Positions 7,921 through 16,823 of a DNA stretch of 64,000 nucleotides are shown here, in pieces; within the stretch, counting starts at the first letter, position 1, and each line of letters begins with the position of its first letter. Where the stretch lies: NCBI RefSeq assembly GCF_017876405.1, contig NZ_JAGINW010000001.1, forward strand, positions 7,329,203-7,393,202, given 5' to 3'. This DNA is from Kibdelosporangium banguiense (lineage in GTDB: Bacteria; Actinomycetota; Actinomycetes; Mycobacteriales; Pseudonocardiaceae). The position numbers were made by a program, and so were the translations under genes. The notes under the pieces were generated by a model. That model saw only the letters and a program-made list of their open reading frames with translations. It was not told the origin of the DNA and made no database searches.

Positions 7921-8434
7921 TTGACCTGTAGATACTTGCTGACTCATCTGGTCCGCGTCACCACGGTTCGTCACGGGTGGCGCGGCTTCCGGTTTTTCGG
8001 GGCTTGCCGGCTATCGTCCGGGGAATCAATGCGTCCACTGCTATATGTACATCCAGGCTGTGATCGTGTGAATACTTTTCGCGCCAGGGGGCGGGGAATA
8101 TCACTGATCCGGTCGCCCTGACCGCTCTCTGTTATGCCGCGATTTCGCGGACGTCTTTGAGGGCGTGCCAATCGTGATGATTTGCGGGCCACTTTTCACG
8201 ACCGGGGAAAATGTGCCTTGACAGGGGTGTGCGGTTGTATATGTTTGACCTGGCCTGGGGGTCTGTGATCGATGGCAGGTGTTGGTAAACGGGAGTGAAT
8301 CGCGGGTATTGGGCGAATTTCGAAACACCGCGATCAATCTTTGGTGTGCTCGCCGCCTGGCGGCAGCACGGGGGTGTACGGCGCGCAGCTGACGCTTGCT
8401 GGGAAGCGGAGCGTGCCGGCGGAGGAGGAGAGTC
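7921..8434. other. Intergenic region (514 bp) with a candidate promoter
   Basis: No convincing protein-coding frame. The most promoter-like element is TTGACA at 8218-8223 followed by TATGTT at 8240-8245 (16-bp spacing), about 190 bp upstream of the FHA-like gene. The region is less GC-rich than its surroundings. No RNA gene was recognised. The long 5' leader of the next gene could carry regulation, but no riboswitch motif is visible. Confidence 0.35.
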
Positions 8435-9145
8435 GTGTCAGTCCTGACCATCCAGGGGCCAGCCGAACGCGGGCGCGTGCCGGAAAGGTTCGACATTCCC
8501 GAAGGAGGGAATGGGACATTCGGTGCGTGCGCGTGCACACGGTGCGCGCTGGACATCAGAATCGTCGCGGATTCACCGCTGCAGTTCAGGGGCGAGGTCA
8601 CCGGCGGCAGATCGGTCTGGTGGATCGCGAACCTGTCGGACTACGAACCGCTGTCGGTGTCCGATGTGGACGACACCGGGTCGGCCACCGTGCGGCCCGG
8701 TGACCGGCTGCCGTTCGGCTTCGACATGGCGATCGTGCGGCCCTTGCGGGCGGCGAAGGCCTTGTCGGTGACAGTCTTCGCCGCCGCGGCGCCCGCGTCG
8801 AAGCCGCGGACGGGCAGCTGTCCGGAGATCTGGCAGGACGAGCAGGCATATCTCGACCCGCGATCACGGTACTTCTCCGTGCTGGAGATCCTGTACCGGC
8901 CGCACACCGTCGGCGGCCCCATTCCCACGTCCGCCGACATCGCGGTCGAGCTCGATCTGAGCCCGCGCGCCGTGGACGCGCACATCGACTACCTGATCGC
9001 GAGATTGGGTATCCCCGCGCCCGCCAGGCGGAGCGCGGGGTGGAAGCGAAGCGCGTTGGTCGCTTACGTCCACGCCAGAGGCTTGGACATGCTGCGCCGT
9101 GGACGCCTGACACGATCCACGCAAGCGCGGAAAGTGCTGTCGTAG
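8435..9145 (+). CDS. FHA-like/HTH domain protein, putative regulator
   Basis: A 236-residue protein. The GTG start at 8435 is preceded by GGAGGAGGAGAG; an upstream start is in frame but has no ribosome site. Residues about 20-130 look like a forkhead-associated-type beta-sandwich (WWIANLSDYEPLSVSDVDDTGSATVRPGDRLPFGFDMAIVRP). Residues about 155-225 form a winged-helix-like domain (YFSVLEILYRPH, then SADIAVELDLSPRAVDAHIDYLIARLGI) with an LuxR/response-regulator flavour. The pattern occurs in actinomycete FHA-HTH proteins. It could be a pathway regulator of the adjacent cluster, but it is convergent with the MFS gene and its target is unknown. Confidence 0.6.
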   Translation: MSVLTIQGPAERGRVPERFDIPEGGNGTFGACACTRCALDIRIVADSPLQFRGEVTGGRSVWWIANLSDYEPLSVSDVDDTGSATVRPGDRLPFGFDMAIVRPLRAAKALSVTVFAAAAPASKPRTGSCPEIWQDEQAYLDPRSRYFSVLEILYRPHTVGGPIPTSADIAVELDLSPRAVDAHIDYLIARLGIPAPARRSAGWKRSALVAYVHARGLDMLRRGRLTRSTQARKVLS

Positions 9146-9157
9146 CAGCGAATGACC

Positions 9158-10435
9158 TCAGGCATCGCTGCCGACCTCAGGGGCGAGGCTCTCGTGCTTG
9201 GCCTCTTCGGCGGGCTCGTGGCCGGTCGGCTTCACCGGTTTGGTGAACCCGACCAGCCCGAGCGCGGCGGCCAGCAGTGCGAAGACCGCCATCACCGGCC
9301 ACAACCCGTGGCCCAGTTGGAAATACAGCGCGCCGCCGATGATCGGGCCGATCGCCGTGCCCAGTCCGTACATGAACTGGAAGCTGCCGATGTAACGGCT
9401 TCTCAGGTGCGCCGGGCCGGCCGTGCCCGGGTAGCTGAACACCGCCGGACCGCCGACGATCTCGCCGAGGGTCCACAGCATCGTGCCGATGAGGATCACC
9501 GCGGGGCCGAGCGGGAGGCCGTAGACCGCGATCCCGGCGGCGAGCAGGAGCCAGCCGAGCACCGCCGTCAGCTTGAACGGCCATTTCTGCGTCACCTTCG
9601 TCACCGGCAGTTCGATCGCGATGACGATGAACCCGTTGAGCGCGATCGCCAGGGTGTACCAGAAGATCGGCACGCCCGCGGCGCTGACGTCCAGCGGCAA
9701 CGTGGCCAGGTACTGGATGTAGACCACGCCGACGAACAGGTTGGCGATCAGGAAGAGCACGAACCGCCGGTCTTTCAGCACCTCGAGGTAGCTGCTCTTC
9801 TCGGCGGCCGGGGAGTCGGCCTGGGCCTTCTTGGCCACTCGGCGCGGCAGTGCGTAGAACGCCAGCACCGCGTAGACCAATGCGACCAGGGCCTCGCCCA
9901 GGAACACGAGGGTGTACTGCTGGTTGTCGAGGTTGTAGAGCCAGAAACCGAGTAGCGGTGCGGCAGTGGTGCCCAGGTTCAGCCCGAACCGGTACATCGC
10001 GAAGATCATGACCTGGCGCTCTTCGCTGGTCTGCTCGGCCAGCAGGGTCGCCGACGCGGGCCGGTAGAGCTGGCTCACGGTGCCGACCAGTGCCACCACG
10101 ACGATCAGCAGCAGGTAGTTGGGCAGGTAGAGCAGCGCCGCGATCAGCACAGCCGAGCCGCCCATGCTGAGCACGGTCGAGTTGCGTGCGCCCAGCCAGT
10201 CGGCCAGCGCCCCGCCGATGAGGACGCCTATCACGGACCCGCCGCCGTAGACACCGAGCGCGGTGGCCGCCTGGCCGCCCGAGTAGCCCTGTGCGGTCAT
10301 GAACAGGACCAGGAAGATGTTGAGGAATCCACCCAGTTTGTTGACGAAGACGCCTGCCAGCACCGCCTTCACAGCGAGCGGTGACTGGGCGAAGGTGTTC
10401 CAGACACCAGCGCTTTGCGAGGACTTGCTTGACAT
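9158..10435 (-). CDS. MFS transporter, probable exporter of the cluster product
   Basis: A 425-residue, 12-segment major facilitator. The motif-A-like loop GGALADWLGARNSTVLSMGG (about residues 76-95) and the many hydrophobic helices are clear; there is a long charged C-terminal tail. It is the last gene of the leftward set (hydrolase, antiporter, ATP-grasp ligase, MFS), 15 bp after the ATP-grasp gene. In a biosynthetic cluster an efflux and self-resistance role is the simplest reading. Substrate not deducible. Confidence 0.85.
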   Translation of the reverse strand: MSSKSSQSAGVWNTFAQSPLAVKAVLAGVFVNKLGGFLNIFLVLFMTAQGYSGGQAATALGVYGGGSVIGVLIGGALADWLGARNSTVLSMGGSAVLIAALLYLPNYLLLIVVVALVGTVSQLYRPASATLLAEQTSEERQVMIFAMYRFGLNLGTTAAPLLGFWLYNLDNQQYTLVFLGEALVALVYAVLAFYALPRRVAKKAQADSPAAEKSSYLEVLKDRRFVLFLIANLFVGVVYIQYLATLPLDVSAAGVPIFWYTLAIALNGFIVIAIELPVTKVTQKWPFKLTAVLGWLLLAAGIAVYGLPLGPAVILIGTMLWTLGEIVGGPAVFSYPGTAGPAHLRSRYIGSFQFMYGLGTAIGPIIGGALYFQLGHGLWPVMAVFALLAAALGLVGFTKPVKPTGHEPAEEAKHESLAPEVGSDA

Positions 10436-10450
10436 GGACGTTCTCGTTTC

Positions 10451-11704
10451 CTAGTCGAGGGTCATCTTGATTTCGAGCAGGGACTGGGCTGCGTCGAGCG
10501 CCTTCTCGCACGCCAGGCGGGATTCCCCGGCCGCGGTGGCGAAGGCGACACGGCCCCAGACAGTTCCCTTCGGCGGTGGGGAGACCACCGCGCCGGGTTG
10601 CGCGATGGCCACCACCTGGTCGATCGCGTCCGGCAACTTCGTCTCGTCGAAGACGACCGAGTCGATCACGGTGTCGTCGTCCTCGACATAGAAGAAGCGA
10701 ATGCCGGCCACCCGGTCGTGGGTGCGCGTGAGATCAGGCGTCAGGCCGCACGCGACCGACGCGGCTGCCACACCGAGGTCGATGCCGGTGGCGAGCAGGC
10801 CGAGGTACGGGATCATGTCGCCGCCGAGCCGGCCGTTGACCTCGATGACCTTCGGCCCTTGGGGCGTGAGCATGAACTCCGAATGCGTGACACCGTCGGT
10901 GAAACCCAGTGCCTCATGGGTTTCCTGGAGGATGTCCAGCAGTGCCGGGTCGGTCAGCAGCGGGTCGGCCCCGTCGACGAAGTGGCCGACCTCCTCGGCG
11001 TACGGGTGGTAGCCGACGACCTTGCGGCCGATGAACAGCGGCGTGACCTTGCCGTCCTGGATCAGCGAATCGACGCTGATCTCCTCGCCCGCAACGAACT
11101 CCTCGACCAGGACGGGCTGATCGGTGTCGTACGCGATCGGCTCAGGACCATGGGCGCTTTCGGTGAAGGCGAAGCCGGCCCGCAGCTGATCGGCGTCCTC
11201 GACCTTGATCACGCCGAGGCTGGCGGCCAGGCCGCGGGGTTTGAGGATGGCCGGGTATCCGACCTCTGTCGCGGCGGCGAGAGCCTCTTGCACTGTCTTG
11301 ACCGGGATCGAGTGCGGTTGCGGCACTCCGGCCGCGGCCAGCGAAGCGCGAGTCTTGCCTTTGTCCCGTAGCCGCCAGATCACCGATGGTTCGCCGTTAC
11401 GAAGTCCGAGAGCACCGGCTATGAAGGCTGCGGGGTGGATCCGCACCTCGTCCCAGCACAGGACACCGGCGATCGGATCCCTGGCGTGCAACTCCAGCGC
11501 GGCGGCGGCCATCGCGGGGCCGTCGGTCGTGCTGGGCAGCACTGTCCAGTCCTCTATGTACTCCCGCTCCCAGTCCGGTTCGGCCACATGCAGCAGGTGC
11601 ACCCGGAACCGGGTGCTGATCGACCGCAGCAGGTACTCCCGGAACGGGCGCCAGCCGGTCGAGACCACAAGCAGCTTGGGGCGATTACTGTGGGTTGTCA
11701 TCAT
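10451..11704 (-). CDS. ATP-grasp ligase (L-amino-acid ligase-like)
   Basis: A 417-residue carboxylate-amine ligase. The N-terminal pre-ATP-grasp domain starts RPKLLVVSTGWRPFREYLL. The ATP-grasp core begins near residue 130 (RDKGKTRASLAAAGVPQPHS), with ATP-binding AILKPRGLAASLGVIKV and VLVEEFVAGEEISVDSLI. The Mg-binding GPKVIEVNGRLGGDMIP (about residues 285-300) is characteristic of dipeptide-forming L-amino-acid ligases. It forms an acyl phosphate and couples it to an amine. It lies 30 bp after the antiporter gene and is one of two ATP-grasp enzymes in the cluster (the other at 24493), so it probably makes an amide or peptide bond in the product or its protected form. Confidence 0.88.
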   Translation of the reverse strand: MMTTHSNRPKLLVVSTGWRPFREYLLRSISTRFRVHLLHVAEPDWEREYIEDWTVLPSTTDGPAMAAAALELHARDPIAGVLCWDEVRIHPAAFIAGALGLRNGEPSVIWRLRDKGKTRASLAAAGVPQPHSIPVKTVQEALAAATEVGYPAILKPRGLAASLGVIKVEDADQLRAGFAFTESAHGPEPIAYDTDQPVLVEEFVAGEEISVDSLIQDGKVTPLFIGRKVVGYHPYAEEVGHFVDGADPLLTDPALLDILQETHEALGFTDGVTHSEFMLTPQGPKVIEVNGRLGGDMIPYLGLLATGIDLGVAAASVACGLTPDLTRTHDRVAGIRFFYVEDDDTVIDSVVFDETKLPDAIDQVVAIAQPGAVVSPPPKGTVWGRVAFATAAGESRLACEKALDAAQSLLEIKMTLD

Positions 11705-11734
11705 CTCTTCCCTGCAGGAGGTGAATGTGGGGGA

Positions 11735-13042
11735 TCAACTGCCGCTGAACACCTTTTCCCGCTCGTTCTCCTCGCTTGTCACAGCGATCCGCCGAGCGGC
11801 GTAGCGCAGGGTCGGCGGCGCCATCAACGACGTGATCACCGCGACCAGCAGCACGATCGTGTAGGTCTCGGTGGTCAGTACGCCCAGCCGCAGGCCGACC
11901 ATCGCGACGATCACCTCGATCACCCCGCGTGCGTTCAGGCCGGCGCCCAGCGCCAGGCCTTCCCAGTGCGACAACCTGGCCACGCGGGCGCCGAGATAGG
12001 CGCCTGCGAACTTGCCGCCGATCGCGACCGCGAGAACGACCAACGCGGTCAGCAGCACATCCAGGCGAACCAGCGCGGTGAGGTCCATCCGCAGGCCGGC
12101 CGTGGCGAAGAAGATCGGGGCCAGCACAGACATCACGAACGTCCGCAGTGGCGCCAGTTTCGTCCGGTCGAGCAACCCCGAGGAGCTGATCAGCATGCCG
12201 CACAGGAACGTCCCCAGGATCGGTTCGAGGCCCAGGGCATGCGTCCCGGCCGCCGAGAGCAGCAACAGGATCACGATCATCGCCACGGTGACACCGGGTT
12301 CGCTGGACTTCGCCGCCACCCGCAGTCCCGCGCGCACCACGGGCCGGGCGACCAGCCACGCGATGAGACCGACCGCGACCAGGCTGCCGATGGTCAGGGC
12401 GACCTGGCCGCCGCGCAGACCGCTGGTGACCATCGTGGACACGATCGACAACAGTGCCCAGCCGACTATGTCGTCGACCGCGGACGCGCTGATGGTGAGC
12501 TGCCCGATGTTGCGATGCAGGAGTTTCATCTCCAGCAGCGTCTTGGCGATCACCGGGATTGCGCTGACGCACATCGCGACCGCGAGGAACAACGCGACCA
12601 CCGAGCGGTTGCCTCCCTCGGCGAGCAGCGATGCCGGCAGCACCATCCCCACCCCGAACCCGAGGGCGAGCGGGATGAGCAGACCGCCCATGCTCACCGA
12701 CAACGCGGTCTTTCCTTTGCGGCGCAACAGACCTAGATCGACGTGCATGCCGGTGAAGCCGACCAGCAACAGCACGCCGAACTGTCCCACCGCGTCGAGC
12801 AGGTGCAACTGTTCGACGTTGGCCGGGAACAGCCACCGGGACAGGCCGGGGATCGCGTGCGCCAGCAGGGACGGACCGAGGACGACCCCAGCGGTGAGTT
12901 CACCGACCACCGCGGGCAGTTTCCATTTGGTCGCCAGCCTGCCGAACGCGAAGGCGAGACCGAGCAGCAATCCCAGCTGCAGAAGGAACACGAGCATCTG
13001 ATGTGCACCGATGGGCGCGACGGGGGCGGCGGCGAGCGTCAT
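11735..13042 (-). CDS. Cation:proton antiporter (CPA2/KefB type)
   Basis: Integral membrane protein of 435 residues with about 12 hydrophobic segments and the Na+/H+ exchanger fold: GELTAGVVLGPSLL near the N-terminus, SASAVDDIVGWALL (the conserved ion-binding Asp region) and GLNARGVIEVIVAMVGL near the C-terminus. The ATG at 13042 is chosen because AAAGGAG precedes it; the longer frame runs into the neighbouring gene. Antiporters of this type occur in several antibiotic clusters; a role in export or pH homeostasis is inference. Confidence 0.87.
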   Translation of the reverse strand: MTLAAAPVAPIGAHQMLVFLLQLGLLLGLAFAFGRLATKWKLPAVVGELTAGVVLGPSLLAHAIPGLSRWLFPANVEQLHLLDAVGQFGVLLLVGFTGMHVDLGLLRRKGKTALSVSMGGLLIPLALGFGVGMVLPASLLAEGGNRSVVALFLAVAMCVSAIPVIAKTLLEMKLLHRNIGQLTISASAVDDIVGWALLSIVSTMVTSGLRGGQVALTIGSLVAVGLIAWLVARPVVRAGLRVAAKSSEPGVTVAMIVILLLLSAAGTHALGLEPILGTFLCGMLISSSGLLDRTKLAPLRTFVMSVLAPIFFATAGLRMDLTALVRLDVLLTALVVLAVAIGGKFAGAYLGARVARLSHWEGLALGAGLNARGVIEVIVAMVGLRLGVLTTETYTIVLLVAVITSLMAPPTLRYAARRIAVTSEENEREKVFSGS

Positions 13043-13088
13043 CGAAACTCCTTTCCGGACTGCGCGTCTCGGAGGCTGTGGTACGTGA

Positions 13089-13940
13089 TCACTTCGCCGT
13101 CGCCCCGCGAATCTCGAGCGTGCAGCACTTGGCGCTGCCACCGGACTTCAGCAGCTCGGAGAGATCGACCCCGATCGGGACGAAGCCACGTGCCCACAGC
13201 TGTTCGGTCAGGTGGGTGGCCTCCTGCGCCAGCAGGACGTGCCTGCCGTCGGAGACCGCGTTGAGGCCGAAGACCTCGGCGTCGGCATCCGTGGCCAGGA
13301 TGGCGTCGGGGTACAACTCGAGGAGAACGGCCTGGCTCTCGGCGGAGAACGCAGGCGGGTAGTACATGACCTCGTCGTCGTCGAGCACGGCCAGCGCCGT
13401 GTCGAGGTGGTAGAACCGGTCGTCGACCAGTTCGAGGGTCACCACCTCCCGGCCGAAGACCCGCGCCGCCTCCAGATGTGAGCGGCGGTCCGTGCGAAAC
13501 CCCGTGCCCGCAAGGATCCGCTCTCCGGTGACCAGGTAGTCACCCTCGCCCTCGTTGACGAACTCCGACTCGTGAGCCGGGAAACCTCTGTCCTGGAACC
13601 ACTTCAGGTACGCGGGACCCTCGGGGACGCGCTCGGAGTGCCGGAAGCTCGCCGACAGCACCTTGCCGTCCACGACCGTGGCGCCGTTGGCCGCGAACAC
13701 CATGTCGGGCAGCCCGGGGACCGGATCGATCAACTCCACCTCGTGACCGAATCCGAGGTACAGGCTGCGTAACCGTTCCCACTGCGCCACCGCGATGCCG
13801 GCGTCGGTCGGTTTGCCGGGCTGCATCCACGGGTTGATCGAATACGTGACCTCGAAATGCGTCGGTTTGCACATGAGGAAACGTCGTGGGCGTGCGACGC
13901 GTATCGGTCGCGTGATGTGTGTGGTCGGCTGGTGCGACAC
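13089..13940 (-). CDS. Guanidino-group hydrolase (DDAH / arginine dihydrolase-like)
   Basis: A 283-residue pentein-fold enzyme of the arginine deiminase / dimethylarginine dimethylaminohydrolase superfamily. Markers: FLMCKPTHFEVTYSINPWM at the N-terminus, LPDMVFAANGATV, GEGDYLV, the catalytic-His region FYHLDTAL (about residue 170) and SGGSAKCCTLEI with the nucleophilic cysteine near the C-terminus. The opening MCxPxxFxVxYxINPWM wording is also found in the N-terminal domain of ArgZ/AgrE arginine dihydrolases, which release ornithine. GTG at 13940 has GAGAGGAC upstream. It may make citrulline or ornithine, or hydrolyse a guanidino intermediate; which one is unclear. Confidence 0.8.
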   Translation of the reverse strand: MSHQPTTHITRPIRVARPRRFLMCKPTHFEVTYSINPWMQPGKPTDAGIAVAQWERLRSLYLGFGHEVELIDPVPGLPDMVFAANGATVVDGKVLSASFRHSERVPEGPAYLKWFQDRGFPAHESEFVNEGEGDYLVTGERILAGTGFRTDRRSHLEAARVFGREVVTLELVDDRFYHLDTALAVLDDDEVMYYPPAFSAESQAVLLELYPDAILATDADAEVFGLNAVSDGRHVLLAQEATHLTEQLWARGFVPIGVDLSELLKSGGSAKCCTLEIRGATAK

Positions 13941-14080
13941 GGAGGTCCTCTCGTGGTGGTGTCGGCCTCCGGCGAGTGCCTTATGAGGTCGCCGGACGGC
14001 CATGAGTGCAGCAAACGATCACCGGGCGAGTACGCCTGGGAAATGTGCTGCACAGAGATATCACGTGAATCGGGTGTCTG

Positions 14081-15106
14081 CTAGCACGCCTCGGTTGTTC
14101 GCTGCTCCAATTCCAGCGCGAACTCCTGCCATGCTTGCGCGTAGGTTTTCGCCAGTTTGGCGACCGTGTGCGTGCAGTGCGCCGGAATCGTGTCGACGAA
14201 ATCCGACCAGTCCCGGGACTCGACGCCCCGCGCGGCCAGCCAGTGCAATAGGGCACGGCCCGCCTCCGAGAATCTCAGCGTCGGATCCCTGGCCAGATCG
14301 CGCAGTGCCGCGGGCGGCTCGCTTCGCTGATTGTTCGAGTGGTCCCTGATATCGGGCGGTCTGGGCCTCTGCGCCGCCGGTTGTTTGTGCTGTGCCCGTC
14401 CGATCGCACTTTTGGGCAGGCCTGGATTTTTTTCCTGATTCATCCGTTTGCGGACGTCGTGTGCCGTGCCGACCGAGATGCCCGTTGATTTCGCGATCTC
14501 GCGGAGTGACGCGTCGGGGCGTGCGGAGATAAGCTCGCGTGCAGCCTGTCGCCGGTCGGCTACGTTGGGAGTCCGGGTCTTGCCGTCGCGGCCGACCCTG
14601 GCGTTCGACTGGTGCGATTCCCCGGCTGAACGTTGCCGGATAGTGCCGACAGTTTTGTGCGAGAGACCCGTCACCGCGGCGATCGCGCGGTCTGACCAGT
14701 GCGGGTGGCTGAGCAGGATCCGCGCCGCGGCTCGCTTGCGATCATTGAGCGACAACGGCAATCCGTGCGCGGTGTTCGCCTCGACGGCGGCCACGAACAC
14801 GTCGGCGTTGTCGCCGTCGTAGAACCGCGCACTGATCGTCTCGCGTCCCTGCGCCAGGGCCGCGCGCAACCGGTGCATCCCGTCGATGACCTGCATCGTT
14901 TCCCGGTGCACGAGGATCGGCGGAAGATCGGATTCCGATTCGGCAAGTGCTTTGATGTGTTTCTCGCTCTCGCCGGACTGCCGTGGTGAGTCGGCCCGCC
15001 GGAGCGAATCGACCGGTAATTCGACGACCGGCCCTATCTGTGCCGGTGCGTACTGACCGTCGGCTTCGGACTGTCCCCCCGGACTTGCACTTGTTGTGTT
15101 CCGCAC
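14081..15106 (-). CDS. ParB/StrR-like pathway-specific regulator
   Basis: A 341-residue DNA-binding protein of the StrR/NovG/TpdR type. The N-terminal ParB-like domain (about residues 25-120) contains LPVDSLRRADSPRQSGES, PPILVHRETMQVIDGMHRLRAAL and EANTAHGLPLSLNDRKRAAA. The central helix-turn-helix segments are DRAIAAVTGLSHKTVGTIRQR and SLREIAKSTGISVGTAHDVRKR. Proteins of this class activate antibiotic biosynthesis operons. It is divergent from the main biosynthetic operon across about 420 bp and reads in the same direction as the exporter-side genes, so it is the probable activator of both. GTG start. Confidence 0.87.
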   Translation of the reverse strand: MRNTTSASPGGQSEADGQYAPAQIGPVVELPVDSLRRADSPRQSGESEKHIKALAESESDLPPILVHRETMQVIDGMHRLRAALAQGRETISARFYDGDNADVFVAAVEANTAHGLPLSLNDRKRAAARILLSHPHWSDRAIAAVTGLSHKTVGTIRQRSAGESHQSNARVGRDGKTRTPNVADRRQAARELISARPDASLREIAKSTGISVGTAHDVRKRMNQEKNPGLPKSAIGRAQHKQPAAQRPRPPDIRDHSNNQRSEPPAALRDLARDPTLRFSEAGRALLHWLAARGVESRDWSDFVDTIPAHCTHTVAKLAKTYAQAWQEFALELEQRTTEAC

Positions 15107-15526
15107 GCTTGCCCCTCGGCGACGATGCCTTCTCGTGGCACCAGTTGAGATATTCAGCCTGGTTCTGAACGCGTTCGAGGCTACTTGTCACATTGTGTGC
15201 CGACGGCCGGATCCGGGCCGACCGGCCCGGGGAGACATTGATGCCGGTTTGTGCTAGGACGGCGATGCCGGTGCCGGCGTAGGTGTTCAAAGGCCAACTG
15301 GCCGCCGGTTGCACGGCACCATGATCTTTTGCTATCACAGTAAAGCCGAGCTGAACGGGCGCGGCTTTCCTCACTGGCCCTCGGATGTCCGGGTGACCCG
15401 GATTCCCGTGAGTACGCTCACCGGAATCGCCCGGGGCCGGAAAAACCCGGATTTCCCAGACTGTGAAGTCGACTGGATCGCGCTGTCGGCAGGCGGCATC
15501 ACTCCCGAAAAGGAGACGCAGACCTT
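15107..15526. promoter_or_regulatory. 420-bp divergent promoter region of the cluster
   Basis: Separates the StrR-like regulator from the biosynthetic operon. It contains the palindrome TCCGGGTGACCCGGA (15388-15402), a direct repeat ACCCGGATTCCC (15396-15407) / ACCCGGATTTCCC (15445-15457) 49 bp apart, and an inverted repeat GTGAG-TAC-GCTCAC between them. A ribosome site AAAAGGAG precedes the first gene. No clear match to the StrR consensus (GTTCGA...TCGAAC) was found. No convincing coding frame. Confidence 0.5.
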
Positions 15527-16822
15527 ATGAAACACCAGGATGTCGAGTTACTCGCCATTGGTGTCGGGCCCTCGAACCTTGCCCTCGCGATAGCACTGGA
15601 AGAACTCGCACCGGACGATCTGGCGCGCAACAGCATGCTGATCGACCGCGCCGACACGGTCGTGTGGCAGCAGGGCCTGCTGTTGCCGTGGGCGACGAGC
15701 CAGATCTCCTTTCTCAAGGACCTCGTGACGCTGCGCAACCCGTCCAGCGAGTTCTCCTTCGTCAACTTCCTGCACGCCTCAGGCAGGCTGGACCACTTCA
15801 TCAACATGGGCAACCTCTGGCCCTACCGCAGTGAGATCTCCGACTACTTCGCCTGGGTGGCCAACTCGCTGTCCAAGGTCAAGGTGGAGCTCGGCCGGGA
15901 GTGCGTCGCCGTCGGACCGCGCCGGGACGCCGCGGGCAAGCTTGTCGGCTGGAGCGCACGGTTCGCCGACGGGTCCACAGTCTCCAGCCGTTACCTGGTG
16001 ATCGCGCCGGGGCGCGATCCCCACATTCCCGAGGTGCTGGCCGGACTGTCGGCTGATCGCGTCATCCACGGCACCCGCTACACCCCTCGGCTGGCCACTC
16101 TGCCCCGCGATCTGCCCTATCGGGTCGCGGTGATCGGCGGCGGCCAGAGCGCCGCGGAGATGTTCTGTGCCCTGCAGGACGACCTTCCCGAAGCCGACAT
16201 CGCCTGGGTGATGCGCTCGCTCGGCCCGAACGCGTTGCAGTCGAGCAAGTTCACCAACGAGATGTACTACCCGTCCTTTGTGGACAAGGTGTACGGCGCC
16301 TCTCCCGCGGGCCGGGAGGAGATCCGGCGGGAGATGCACCGCACCAACTACTCCGGAGTGGAGCCCGACCTGCTGCAGAACCTGTACTCCGACCGGTATG
16401 TCAAAGGGCTCGCCGGCCAGGACCGCACGAGTCTGGTCACGATGGTCGACCTCGTCGGCGCCGAGGAGACCGAGGACGGCGTGGTTCTCCAGCTGGCCGA
16501 CCGGGCGACCGGGGAGATCACCCGGCTGGAGCGCGACCTGGTGTTCCTGGGCACCGGTTTCCGCGGTGAGATGCCCGCGCTGGTCCGGGGCCTCGCCGAC
16601 GAGCTGAAGCTCAGCGAGATCACCGTGACCCGCCGGTACCAGCTGGTGCTCGACGAGCCGTCGGATGCCGCCTGTTACCTGCAGGGGCTGAACGAGGACA
16701 CGCACGGCGTCGGTGACTCACTGCTCAGTGTCGTCGTCGATCGCACGGCGGCCACGGTCCAGGACATCGTGAGCCGTCGTCATCACGCCGGCCGGACCGA
16801 GTTCGCCGACGCGGGGGCCTGA
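15527..16822 (+). CDS. L-lysine/L-ornithine N-hydroxylase, copy 1 (SidA/IucD/PvdA family)
   Basis: Flavin N-monooxygenase of 431 residues that hydroxylates the side-chain amine of lysine or ornithine using FAD, NADPH and O2. FAD motif GVGPSNLALAIALEEL (about residues 12-27); substrate loop LLPWATSQISFLKDLVTLRNPSSEFSF as in PvdA/SidA; NADPH motif VAVIGGGQSAAEMF (about 202-215); C-terminal ACYLQGLNEDTHGVGDSLLS. First gene of the rightward operon and followed 11 genes or fewer later by the cupin and MetRS-like partners. In the s56-p1 pathway an enzyme of this family (Spb38) makes N6-hydroxylysine for N-N bond formation. Codon 8 is a rare TTA leucine. Confidence 0.9.
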   Translation: MKHQDVELLAIGVGPSNLALAIALEELAPDDLARNSMLIDRADTVVWQQGLLLPWATSQISFLKDLVTLRNPSSEFSFVNFLHASGRLDHFINMGNLWPYRSEISDYFAWVANSLSKVKVELGRECVAVGPRRDAAGKLVGWSARFADGSTVSSRYLVIAPGRDPHIPEVLAGLSADRVIHGTRYTPRLATLPRDLPYRVAVIGGGQSAAEMFCALQDDLPEADIAWVMRSLGPNALQSSKFTNEMYYPSFVDKVYGASPAGREEIRREMHRTNYSGVEPDLLQNLYSDRYVKGLAGQDRTSLVTMVDLVGAEETEDGVVLQLADRATGEITRLERDLVFLGTGFRGEMPALVRGLADELKLSEITVTRRYQLVLDEPSDAACYLQGLNEDTHGVGDSLLSVVVDRTAATVQDIVSRRHHAGRTEFADAGA

Positions 16823-16823
16823 A

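Noticed and set aside
8218..8243. Promoter with TTGACA and TATATG
   Set aside because: The spacing to TATATG is only 14 bp; the better pairing is with TATGTT at 16 bp, and it is kept only as a weak candidate within the intergenic entry.
15107..15526. StrR-type binding site in the divergent promoter
   Set aside because: Only isolated GTTCGA-like half-sites were found; no pair at the expected spacing.
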